This document shows, piece by piece, positions 1 to 7,689 of a stretch of DNA of 64,000 nt. The translations under genes and the position numbers were made by a program. The DNA is from Bradyrhizobium betae (GTDB taxonomy: Bacteria; Pseudomonadota; Alphaproteobacteria; Rhizobiales; Xanthobacteraceae). A model generated the notes under the pieces. That model saw only the letters and a program-made list of their open reading frames with translations. It was not told where the DNA came from and did not search any database. The number at the start of each line of letters is the position of its first letter. Position 1 is the first letter of the stretch. The stretch is taken from assembly GCF_008932115.1 (NCBI RefSeq), contig NZ_CP044543.1, forward strand, positions 5,648,501 to 5,712,500. Reading direction: 5' to 3'.

Positions 1-1614
1 GTGCAGACCGGGTCCGCCACCACCGCGCAGGATCTCAACGTCAACGGACAGACGGTCGCGCAGAACACCGCCGCGGCGCAGTTCGGCTCGATGGTCGGCG
101 TCCTCAACACCCAGTCGGGCAATCGCTATCTGTTCTCCGGGACGGCGTTCAACACGCAGTCGGTCGCCAATGCCGGCGACATCATCAACGGCACCACGAC
201 GCAGGCGGGCCTGAAGACCGTGATGGCGGAGCGTCAGGCCGCCGACCTCGGCGCCAACGGCATGGGCCGGTTGGTGCAGACGCAGCCGACGCCGAGCTCT
301 GTAAAGGTGTCCGAGGATGTCGCGGGATCTCCGTTCGGGCTCAAGATCGCGGCGGTCTCCTCGACCCTGACGGGGGCGACCGTGACCGGCCCGAGCGGCT
401 CGCCGGTGTCGTTCTCGGTCGATCTCAACGGCGTCAACCCGAACAACGGCGACAAGCTGAGCGTCCAGTTCACGCTGCCGGACGGCTCGACCGAGCAGAT
501 CGACATGACGGCATCGACGAAGATTCCGACGCCGCTCGGCAGCTTTGCGATCGACGCGAGCGTCCCGGTCAACCCGAACAACACCGCTGCGAACCTCAAC
601 ACGGCGCTGAACACCGCAATCACCAAGCTCGCCAATACCTCGTTGGTGGCGGCATCCGCCGTCACTGCGGGCGACAATTTCTTCAACACCGCGAGCTCGG
701 CGATCGGGGCGTCCGTCAACAACCAGGCGGCGACGCCTGCGCCGATCACGGGCGCGACGGCACTGTCCGGCGCGAGCCCATCGGACTCGATCTCGCCCGG
801 CTTCGTCGCCGGCGACACCATCACCGTCAACGGGACCACGCTGTCCTTCGTCAATTCCGGCGCGACCGGCAACCAGCTCAATGTCGGGGACAGCATCCAG
901 ACCCTGATGAGCAAGATCGACGCGATCACCGGCACCTCGAAGCCTTCCACCGTGCATGGCGGCTCGATCACGATCAACACCGACAATGCGGCAAGCCTGA
1001 GCATCACGACCTCGAACACCGCTGCGCTGGGGTCGCTCGGCTTCGGCTCGACGCCGGTCACCGCCACGCAACCGCCGCTGCGTGTCGGCTCGTCGCCGGC
1101 AAGCTCGGCGACGACGCTGGTCAACGGCTCGGCCAATACCGTGAAATGGTACACCGGCAATGACGGGCCCGGCTCGCCGCGCTCGACCGCGGTGGCGCGG
1201 GTCGACGATTCCATCACGGTGCAATATGGCGCGCAGGCCAACGAGGACGCGATCCGCAAGCAGATGCAGGCGGTCGCCGTGTTCGGGACGTTCTCGACCT
1301 CGCCGACCGGACAGTATGCCGGCGGCCAGGTCGCGGCGCTGAGCCTGCGCACGACCCAGGCGCTGACGAAGCAGCCCGGCGAGCAGCGCATCGAGGACAT
1401 CCAGACCGACATCGCAATGGCCCAGAACACGATGAAGGACGCCTCCACGCGTCAGACCCAGGCCAAGGCGCAGCTCCAGTCCATCATCGACCAGGCGGAG
1501 TCGGCTTCGCCGGACCAGGTCGCCAGCGAGATCCTGTCGCTGCAGAACGCGCTTCAGGCGTCCTACCAGGTTACCTCGAAGCTCGCGCAGCTGTCGCTCG
1601 TCAAATTCCTGTAA
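1..1614 (+). CDS. flgL: Flagellar hook-filament junction protein FlgL, 5' end missing
   Basis: The reading frame is open from base 1 and the conserved N-terminal flagellin-like helix is absent, so the gene starts outside the window and the GTG at base 1 is not the true start. The last 130 or so residues form the typical C-terminal helical domain, with an IEDIQTDIAMAQ segment and the ending LSLVKFL. FlgL joins the hook (through FlgK) to the filament. The middle carries an inserted beta-rich, Thr/Ser/Asn-rich region; residues about 270-350 read GDTITVNGTTLSF and resemble a repeat unit in the flagellins downstream. The gene sits just ahead of the glycosyltransferase cassette. Confidence 0.9.
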   Translation: MQTGSATTAQDLNVNGQTVAQNTAAAQFGSMVGVLNTQSGNRYLFSGTAFNTQSVANAGDIINGTTTQAGLKTVMAERQAADLGANGMGRLVQTQPTPSSVKVSEDVAGSPFGLKIAAVSSTLTGATVTGPSGSPVSFSVDLNGVNPNNGDKLSVQFTLPDGSTEQIDMTASTKIPTPLGSFAIDASVPVNPNNTAANLNTALNTAITKLANTSLVAASAVTAGDNFFNTASSAIGASVNNQAATPAPITGATALSGASPSDSISPGFVAGDTITVNGTTLSFVNSGATGNQLNVGDSIQTLMSKIDAITGTSKPSTVHGGSITINTDNAASLSITTSNTAALGSLGFGSTPVTATQPPLRVGSSPASSATTLVNGSANTVKWYTGNDGPGSPRSTAVARVDDSITVQYGAQANEDAIRKQMQAVAVFGTFSTSPTGQYAGGQVAALSLRTTQALTKQPGEQRIEDIQTDIAMAQNTMKDASTRQTQAKAQLQSIIDQAESASPDQVASEILSLQNALQASYQVTSKLAQLSLVKFL

Positions 1615-1621
1615 GGCGGCA

Positions 1622-1637
1622 TTAAGGCGCCGTTAAC
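1622..1637 (+). promoter_or_regulatory. Perfect CtrA-type box upstream of the glycosyltransferase cassette
   Basis: TTAA, seven bases, then TTAAC followed by CAT: an exact match to the alphaproteobacterial CtrA consensus TTAA-N7-TTAAC. It lies 8 bases after the flgL stop and about 50 bases before the ATG at 1686. It is the natural control point for the four-gene cassette. Binding is inferred. Confidence 0.7.
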
Positions 1638-1685
1638 CATGCCTCTTTACCTCTTGGTGAGGATTTGAGCGGGGCGGAGCCGTCA

Positions 1686-2468
1686 ATGTCGGACAAGATG
1701 CAGCTGGTGGTGGCCACGCCGTGCTTCGGCGGGCAGGTGTCGAGCATTTATGCGAGCTCGATCTTCGCGCTCCAGCGGGCCGTGCACGGCATGTCCAATC
1801 TCGAGCTCAAGGTGCTGTTGCGCGACGGTGACGCGCTGATCACGCGGGCGCGGGCCAATCTGGCCGCGATGTTCCTGGACGATCCCAAGGCGACGCACTT
1901 CCTGTTCATCGACGCCGACATCGGGTTCAAGCCCGAACAGGTGTTCCGGCTGATCGAAAGCGGCGCGGATGTCGTTGCCGGCTGCTATCCGATCAAGCGC
2001 GTCAACTGGGACAAGGCGAAGCGGGCGATCCAGTCCGGCCGCGCCGACGTGCCGGCCGCCTCGCTCGACTATGTGCTCGAGATCGAGGACCCCGACCGCA
2101 TCGTGGTGGTCAACGGATTCACCCGCGTGCGCTACGCCGGCACCGGCTTCCTGATGATCCGCCGCCACGTGCTGGAAGCGATGTGCCGCCACCCCAACCA
2201 TGCGAACCTGCAATTCTTCCGCGAGCATTCGCACGATACGCTGGCGGCGAGCCAGAACCGCTTCGCCCTGTTCGAATGCATGATCGACCCCGCGACGGGC
2301 ACGTATCTGTCCGAGGACTTCGCGTTCTGCAAGCGCTGGACCGACATGGGCGGGGAGATCTGGGCCGACATCCAGAGCTCGCTCGACCACGTCGGGCCGT
2401 CAGTGTTCCACGGCGACATCGCTTCGCAGTTCGCACCGGCGCCCGCGGCGGCGGCCGATGCGGCGTGA
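1686..2468 (+). CDS. Glycosyltransferase-like protein with GT-A fold
   Basis: A 260-residue protein with the opening VVATPCFGGQ and an IDADIGF segment at residues 75-81. The D76-A-D78 triad is the usual metal and nucleotide-sugar site of GT-A glycosyltransferases. A later SEDFAFCKRW segment fits the acceptor-side acid seen in such enzymes. No signal peptide or membrane segment is seen, so it should act in the cytoplasm. I chose the ATG at 1686; an in-frame TTG at 1665 would add seven residues without a better ribosome site. It is the first gene of a tightly packed operon between flgL and flbT. Flagellin or another cell-surface component as acceptor is inference from position only. Confidence 0.7.
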   Translation: MSDKMQLVVATPCFGGQVSSIYASSIFALQRAVHGMSNLELKVLLRDGDALITRARANLAAMFLDDPKATHFLFIDADIGFKPEQVFRLIESGADVVAGCYPIKRVNWDKAKRAIQSGRADVPAASLDYVLEIEDPDRIVVVNGFTRVRYAGTGFLMIRRHVLEAMCRHPNHANLQFFREHSHDTLAASQNRFALFECMIDPATGTYLSEDFAFCKRWTDMGGEIWADIQSSLDHVGPSVFHGDIASQFAPAPAAAADAA

Positions 2469-2478
2469 GCCTCCCGGG

Positions 2479-4101
2479 ATGAGCGCCGGCGCATCCCGTC
2501 TGTCGACCCCCGAGCGCACGCCCGACGACGGCTCGCGCTACCGTCTGCGCGATCTCTTCACGCCACTGGACACGCTGCTCGTCTCCGGCGGAGATCAGCG
2601 GCTGGCGCTCGACGCCAGGGATCGCGTCAACGGCTATGGTTGTGCGGCCTCGCCGGAGCCGGAGCTGTGGAATTTCGCCTCGTCGACCGCTTCGACGATC
2701 TCGCAATTGGCTTATGACCGCGCCGCGCTGGCGCGCGAAGAGCTGATGCACAAATGCCTGTTCGACGAGGTCGAGGTCGCCTTCGATGCGCGCTGCGAGG
2801 ACATGCGCGAGGAGTTGCGCGGCCATCTCCAGCTCCCGTCGCGCGTCGACATCGTGTTCTCGCCTTCGGGGACGGACTCGCAGCTCCACGCGCTGTTCCT
2901 GGCGCGCGCGGTGCTCGGCGCAGCTCCAGTGACGATCGTGGTCGGCGCCGACCAGACCGGCAGCGGCACCGTCCACACCGCGCGCGGCCACCATTTCAGC
3001 TCGCTGACGGCGAGCGGCTTTACGGTGCGCAAGAACAGCCCGGTCGCGGGTCTTGCCGGCGACAGCATCGCAGTGCCGCTGCTCGATGACGCGTCCGACT
3101 TAGCGATGCGCCGGGATCCGGATGCCGCTGCAATGTGTGCAATCCAGGACAGCCTCGCGCAAGGTCGGCGCGTTTTGTTGCACATCATGGATTCGTCAAA
3201 ACTCGGCTGGCGTGCCCCAAGCGAGGCCTGCCTCGACGAGATCGCCAAGCGCTGGAACGGCCAGGTGCAGATTGTGGTTGATGCCTGCCAGATGCGGCTC
3301 GGGCGCCGGCGTCTGCGCGGTTATCTCGATCGCGGCTACATGGTGCTGATGACAGGCTCGAAGTTTTTCGGCGGCCCCGCCTTCTGCGGCGCGCTGCTGG
3401 TTCCGAAGGGATTGTCTCGCGCCGTCGATGGGCTGGGTGAGATCGCGCCGGGCGTCCTCGACTACGCCGGCCGCTGCGACTGGCCTATGGCCTGGACGGC
3501 GCTGCGCTCGCGCTTCGAACGCCGGCCGAATTTCGGTCAATGGCTGCGCTGGGAGGCGGCGCTCGCGGAGATCGGCAGCTACTACACAGTATCAGGGGCT
3601 TTCCGTACGAGAGTGCTGGCCGAGCTTGCCGCCGGCATCGACAGCATGATTGCGTTGTCGCCATCGCTTCGCCGCGTTTCCAGCGCGACCCGGACGACCG
3701 GTCCGGACGACGAGGAATTTGCGCACGCCACCATCTTCCCCTTCACGCTGCAGCGCGACGGCAAGCCGGTCTCGATTGCCGAGACGACCGCCGTTTACCG
3801 GGCGCTGGCGCGCGACATGAACGAGGAGATCGGCGGCAGCGCGGCAGACCGGCAGGTCGCCACGCAGCGCTGCCTGATCGGCCAGCCGGTTCGGCTGGAG
3901 CGACCGGACGAGGCGCCGCAGGCCGTATTGCGCCTCTGCGTCGGCGGGCGGCTCGTCACCGAGGCCTGGTCGGCGGACGCCGCGCAGGCGCAACGCAATT
4001 TGCAGCACATTCTCGATCGCATCGCCCATGTCGTGGCGAAGATCGAACTGCTGCTTGATCGTGCCACGGCTGCGCCGGGGAAGTTTGTGCTCGAGGCTTA
4101 A
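2479..4101 (+). CDS. PLP-dependent enzyme, fold type I, function unknown
   Basis: 540 residues from ATG 2479; an ATG at 2458 would overlap the previous gene by 11 bases and is the alternative. The fold type I signature is clear: an SPSGTDSQLHA cofactor phosphate-binding loop, VVDACQ with D268 to pair with the pyridine nitrogen, and TGSKFFGGP with K295 as the likely Schiff-base lysine. The whole is closer in style to cysteine desulfurase or kynureninase-like enzymes than to sugar aminotransferases, but I do not recognise the subfamily. The next gene follows after one base, so the two are probably translationally coupled. Confidence 0.7.
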   Translation: MSAGASRLSTPERTPDDGSRYRLRDLFTPLDTLLVSGGDQRLALDARDRVNGYGCAASPEPELWNFASSTASTISQLAYDRAALAREELMHKCLFDEVEVAFDARCEDMREELRGHLQLPSRVDIVFSPSGTDSQLHALFLARAVLGAAPVTIVVGADQTGSGTVHTARGHHFSSLTASGFTVRKNSPVAGLAGDSIAVPLLDDASDLAMRRDPDAAAMCAIQDSLAQGRRVLLHIMDSSKLGWRAPSEACLDEIAKRWNGQVQIVVDACQMRLGRRRLRGYLDRGYMVLMTGSKFFGGPAFCGALLVPKGLSRAVDGLGEIAPGVLDYAGRCDWPMAWTALRSRFERRPNFGQWLRWEAALAEIGSYYTVSGAFRTRVLAELAAGIDSMIALSPSLRRVSSATRTTGPDDEEFAHATIFPFTLQRDGKPVSIAETTAVYRALARDMNEEIGGSAADRQVATQRCLIGQPVRLERPDEAPQAVLRLCVGGRLVTEAWSADAAQAQRNLQHILDRIAHVVAKIELLLDRATAAPGKFVLEA

Positions 4102-4102
4102 G

Positions 4103-5356
4103 ATGCTGCATCCTGTTTTCGCGCCCGATAGCGTGACCACGCCGAACTATTCCGACCGCATCGGCTTTGCGCAATTGACGCGCCGGGCTTTCGAGGGCGG
4201 CGATCTGCATCCGTTGCGCGAGCATCTTCTGGCACGGATCGCGGAGGGAACGGCGGAGGCGGGCGAAGGCCTGGATCTGTCGCTGATTGCCCAGCTTCTG
4301 GGTGAGAAGGAGGCCGGGCTCGTGATCCAGAGCGAGGTGCTCTCCTTCCATCAATTGTTTCGTACCCCTTGCGCGGCTGCGAAACCCCGCCTGCGCGTGC
4401 TCGCGCTCGCGGCCGATATCGACATGGGTGGCAACACCCCGATCGAATTCCTGCTCGAAGGCTCCGACATCGAGCTGTTGACGCTCTATGTCATCAAGGG
4501 CGTCGGCCTTCCCGAGACATTGCCCGATCACGACGTCGCCATCGTGGTCGCCTCCGATTCCGAGGAATGCCGCGAGACACTTGCCGTCATCGCAAAGGCT
4601 GCGCCACGCTGGCCGCGGCCGCTGCTCAATCGCCCCGAGTTCATCGGCAATCTCGACCGCGACAAACTGTACCGGTTGTTGGCCGGCATCTCCGGTCTCG
4701 ACATTCCCGTGACCGCCCACGCGACGCGCGGGCAATTGTCGGAACTTTCGCAAGGCAAGATCGCGTGCGAGAGCATCACGGGCGAATTGCGCTTTCCGAT
4801 GATCGTCCGGCCGCGCGGTACGCATGCCGGCGTCGGACTCGCGAAGATCGACGACGCTGCGGCGCTCGCTGCGTATCTCGCCGAGCGGCAGGAGCACGAA
4901 TTTTTCGTCGCGCGCTTCGTCGACTATGCGAGCCCGGACGGACTTTACCGCAAATACCGTCTCACCGTGGTCGACGGCAAACCTTACGCCTGCCACATGG
5001 CGATCGCCGACCGCTGGGACATCTGGTATCTCAACGCCTACATGGCGTTCAGCGAAGAGAAGCGCGCTGAAGAAGCCGTCTGGATGCAGGACTTCGATCA
5101 CGCCTTCGCTGCACGGCATAAAGCTGCGCTCGACGAGATGAGCAAGCGCGTCGGCCTCGACTACTTCATCGTCGATTGCGCCGAGAACCGGGACGGCGAA
5201 TTGCTGGTGTTCGAGGCGGACAACACCGCCGTCGTACACAACATGGACCCACCCGCCGTGTTTCCGTACAAGCCGCCGCAGATGCGCAAGATCTTCGCCG
5301 CGTTCACGGCGATGCTGTCGCGGCACGCCATGAACGGCGAGGGGAGGGCCACATGA
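4103..5356 (+). CDS. ATP-grasp family ligase-like protein
   Basis: 417 residues from ATG 4103, one base after the preceding stop. The C-terminal half has ATP-grasp features: FPMIVRPRGTHAGVGLAKI, with the nucleotide-binding basic and glycine-rich segment, and LLVFEADNTAVVHNMDP, whose E-x-D-N should hold the magnesium ions. ATP-grasp enzymes usually activate a carboxylate by phosphorylation and join it to an amine or thiol. The N-terminal half is unfamiliar and may choose the substrate. The stop overlaps the next start as ATGA. Flanked by two PLP enzymes, it is the best candidate for the bond-forming step of the cassette (inference). Confidence 0.65.
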   Translation: MLHPVFAPDSVTTPNYSDRIGFAQLTRRAFEGGDLHPLREHLLARIAEGTAEAGEGLDLSLIAQLLGEKEAGLVIQSEVLSFHQLFRTPCAAAKPRLRVLALAADIDMGGNTPIEFLLEGSDIELLTLYVIKGVGLPETLPDHDVAIVVASDSEECRETLAVIAKAAPRWPRPLLNRPEFIGNLDRDKLYRLLAGISGLDIPVTAHATRGQLSELSQGKIACESITGELRFPMIVRPRGTHAGVGLAKIDDAAALAAYLAERQEHEFFVARFVDYASPDGLYRKYRLTVVDGKPYACHMAIADRWDIWYLNAYMAFSEEKRAEEAVWMQDFDHAFAARHKAALDEMSKRVGLDYFIVDCAENRDGELLVFEADNTAVVHNMDPPAVFPYKPPQMRKIFAAFTAMLSRHAMNGEGRAT

Positions 5357-6852
5357 ACGAGATCATCCGCAACGCGCAAAGCGCCGTCACGCACACCTCG
5401 CTCGATCCGCAGGACTGGAGCGAATTTCGCGCACTCGCGCACCGCATGCTGGACGAGGCGATCGACGGCATCGCCAATGTTCGTGCGCGTCCGGTGTGGC
5501 AGCCGATCCCCGATGCTGTCAGGGCGGCGATGAAGGCCGAAGTGCCGCGCGAGGCGAGCGATCTCGCCGAGGTCTATCGCGAATTCTCAGAGCATGTCGC
5601 GCCCTATGCGACCGGCAACGTTCACCCCGGTTTCATGGGCTGGGTGCATGGCGGCGGTACCGCGGTCGGCATGCTCGCCGAAATGCTCGCAGCCGGCCTC
5701 AACGCCAATCTCGGCGGGCGCGACCACATGCCGATCGAGGTCGAGCGCCAGATCGTTGCCTGGATGCGCGATCTGTTCGCTTTCCCGGAGAGCGCCAGCG
5801 GCATCTTCGTCACGGGCACGTCGATGGCCAATCTGATGGCCGTGCTGGTGGCGCGCACGGCTGCGCTCGGCGCGCTGGCGCGGCAGCACGGCATCGGCAA
5901 TGATGGCGCACTGCTCACGGCTTACACGTCGCGGGCCGCGCATGGCTGTGTCTCCAGGGCGATGGACATTGCCGGGCTCGGCACCGATGCGCTGCGCAAG
6001 ATCGATGTCGATTCCGATCATCGCATCGACGTGGCCGCGCTGCGCGCGCAGATCGCCACCGATCGCGCGGTCGGATTCAAGCCGTTCCTGGTGGTCGCGT
6101 CCGCCGGCACGGTCGATATCGGCGCAATCGACGATCTCAAGGCGATCGCCGAGCTGTGCCGCGAGGAGGGGATCTGGTTTCACGTCGATGGCGCCTTCGG
6201 TGCGCTCGCGATCCTGTCGCCGGAGCTTGCGCCCCTGCTCGGCGGCATCGAGCTCGCCGATTCCATTGCGCTCGACTTCCACAAATGGGGGCAGGTGCCT
6301 TACGATGCCGGCTTCCTGCTGGTGCGCGACGGCGAGCAGCATCGGCAGGCCTTTGCGCAGCCGGCGGCGTATCTGAGCCGCGAGGCGAGGGGCCTTGCAG
6401 CCGGCGCGGTCTGGCCCTGCGATCTCGGCCCCGATCTGTCGCGCGGCTTCCGTGCGCTGAAGACCTGGTTCACGCTGAAGACGTTCGGTACCGATCGGTT
6501 GGGCGCGGTGATCGCGCGAAGCTGCGCGCTGGCAAAATATCTGGAAGCGCGCGTTCTCGCCGAGCCGCGGCTGGAGCTGCTCGCGCCGGTCAATCTCAAT
6601 ATCGTCTGCTTCCGTTACCGTGCCGACGATGCGGTCAATCGCGAGATCGTCGCCGATGTCCAGGAGTCCGGCATCGCGGCGCCGTCAAGCACGACGCTGG
6701 ACGGCAAGTTCGCGATCCGCGCGGCCATCGTCAATCACCGCACCGACGAGAGGGACATCGACGCGCTCCTGGCTACGGTGCTGGAGTTCGGCGAACGCCG
6801 CAGCGCCGGCGCCGTGATCGAGGTCGAAGCGCCGCCGCTCGCGGCGCAGTGA
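5353..6852 (+). CDS. PLP-dependent amino acid decarboxylase, group II
   Basis: 499 residues from ATG 5353, overlapping the previous gene by four bases. Group II decarboxylase hallmarks are present: WFHVDGAFGA with the cofactor-pairing D279, and DFHKWGQVPYDAG with the Schiff-base lysine K311. Relatives decarboxylate aromatic amino acids, glutamate, aspartate or related compounds; the sequence alone does not fix the substrate. The product would be an amine that the upstream ATP-grasp enzyme could use (inference). It is the last gene of the cassette and is followed by a strong hairpin terminator. Confidence 0.8.
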   Translation: MNEIIRNAQSAVTHTSLDPQDWSEFRALAHRMLDEAIDGIANVRARPVWQPIPDAVRAAMKAEVPREASDLAEVYREFSEHVAPYATGNVHPGFMGWVHGGGTAVGMLAEMLAAGLNANLGGRDHMPIEVERQIVAWMRDLFAFPESASGIFVTGTSMANLMAVLVARTAALGALARQHGIGNDGALLTAYTSRAAHGCVSRAMDIAGLGTDALRKIDVDSDHRIDVAALRAQIATDRAVGFKPFLVVASAGTVDIGAIDDLKAIAELCREEGIWFHVDGAFGALAILSPELAPLLGGIELADSIALDFHKWGQVPYDAGFLLVRDGEQHRQAFAQPAAYLSREARGLAAGAVWPCDLGPDLSRGFRALKTWFTLKTFGTDRLGAVIARSCALAKYLEARVLAEPRLELLAPVNLNIVCFRYRADDAVNREIVADVQESGIAAPSSTTLDGKFAIRAAIVNHRTDERDIDALLATVLEFGERRSAGAVIEVEAPPLAAQ

Positions 6853-6880
6853 CATCAGCACTTGTCTTGACGTGTTGAAA

Positions 6881-6915
6881 CGAAAACGCCCCGGACCCGG
6901 TCCGGGGCGTTTTCG
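6881..6915. terminator. Bidirectional terminator between the decarboxylase and flbT
   Basis: Perfect 17-base inverted repeat with almost no loop (arms 6881-6897 and 6899-6915). It has an A-run on the left and a T-run on the right, placed between two convergent genes. Confidence 0.85.
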
Positions 6916-6933
6916 TTCGGATGTGCGAAGCGC

Positions 6934-7371
6934 TCAGGCGGCCGAGCTGACGTCGGCCGCGACGCCGTCCTTGGGATGGGTCGCCTCGAACTGCTCGCGC
7001 AGCTTGTCTTCATAGGAGATCAGCTTGCGGGCGTCCTTCAAGGCTCGATAGAGATCGCCGCTCATGATGTGGTTGTTGATGCTTTCGATGATCGGCCAGG
7101 CGCTCGGCACCGCGGTGACGATGTCGCGCACCAGGTTGAAGTAGGTGCCGTGCTGGCTCTGCGGATCGGGCGAGATGTACATGAGCTGCACCGCCAGATA
7201 GACGAGCTTGGCCGCCGTATCGGCGGTCTCCGGCGTGAGGATGTCACGCTCGCGAAGGATCGGCACGTTCTCGCCGTCGATCAGAAGGCGGGCGCGCTGG
7301 TCGGTGTTGGTTATTACGCAGTTACCGACGATGATGCGTTCGTGCGGTCTCAGCTCGACCTTGAGGGCCAT
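6934..7371 (-). CDS. flbT: Flagellin synthesis post-transcriptional regulator FlbT
   Basis: 145 residues starting MALKVELRPHERIIVGNCV, the conserved N-terminus of the alphaproteobacterial FlbT family. In Caulobacter FlbT acts on the 5' leader of flagellin mRNA and limits its stability and translation; FlaF acts with it. Here flbT lies head to head with the first flagellin, while flaF lies after the last, so the pair brackets the four flagellins. No membrane segment or unusual feature is seen. Confidence 0.93.
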   Translation of the reverse strand: MALKVELRPHERIIVGNCVITNTDQRARLLIDGENVPILRERDILTPETADTAAKLVYLAVQLMYISPDPQSQHGTYFNLVRDIVTAVPSAWPIIESINNHIMSGDLYRALKDARKLISYEDKLREQFEATHPKDGVAADVSSAA

Positions 7372-7689
7372 GCCTGTTCTCCATCAACGCTTTCGTAACC
7401 GAGCGTGTGTTGCGGCGGATCAGGGCGCAATACTCTCTCAAGACTAGTTAACGAGTTGTGAATCCCCGGTTTTTTCGAGAAAAATACCAATCATTTCAAT
7501 GGCTGGTTCGAGCCGCAGCGCGGTGGCGGTGACGCTTGTCCTGCCGAATCATCCCGCGACTCGGCGAAAGCGACGGTTTCATTTCATGCTTCGTTAGATT
7601 CTCGGCGCCACGGTCCGCCGGTCGCTTGGCAAATCTCGATCAAGCAGACGCGTAACAGTAAGCGTCGTTTACCAGAAAGGTAACACCCA
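7372..7689. promoter_or_regulatory. Divergent flbT / first flagellin control region
   Basis: 318 bases without a gene. It contains an AT-richer stretch after the flbT start. At 7583-7597 there is TTCATGCTTCGTTAG, which matches elements before the second and third flagellins, and a purine-rich leader (AGAAAGG) stands before ATG 7690. No perfect CtrA or sigma-54 site was found. Confidence 0.45.

Noticed and set aside
1..3. GTG at base 1 as the start of flgL
   Set aside because: The conserved N-terminal helix of FlgL is missing, so the gene begins outside the window.
4028..4102. N-terminal extension of the ATP-grasp gene from 4028
   Set aside because: It overlaps the preceding gene by over 70 bases. 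The ATG at 4103 follows that stop after one base.
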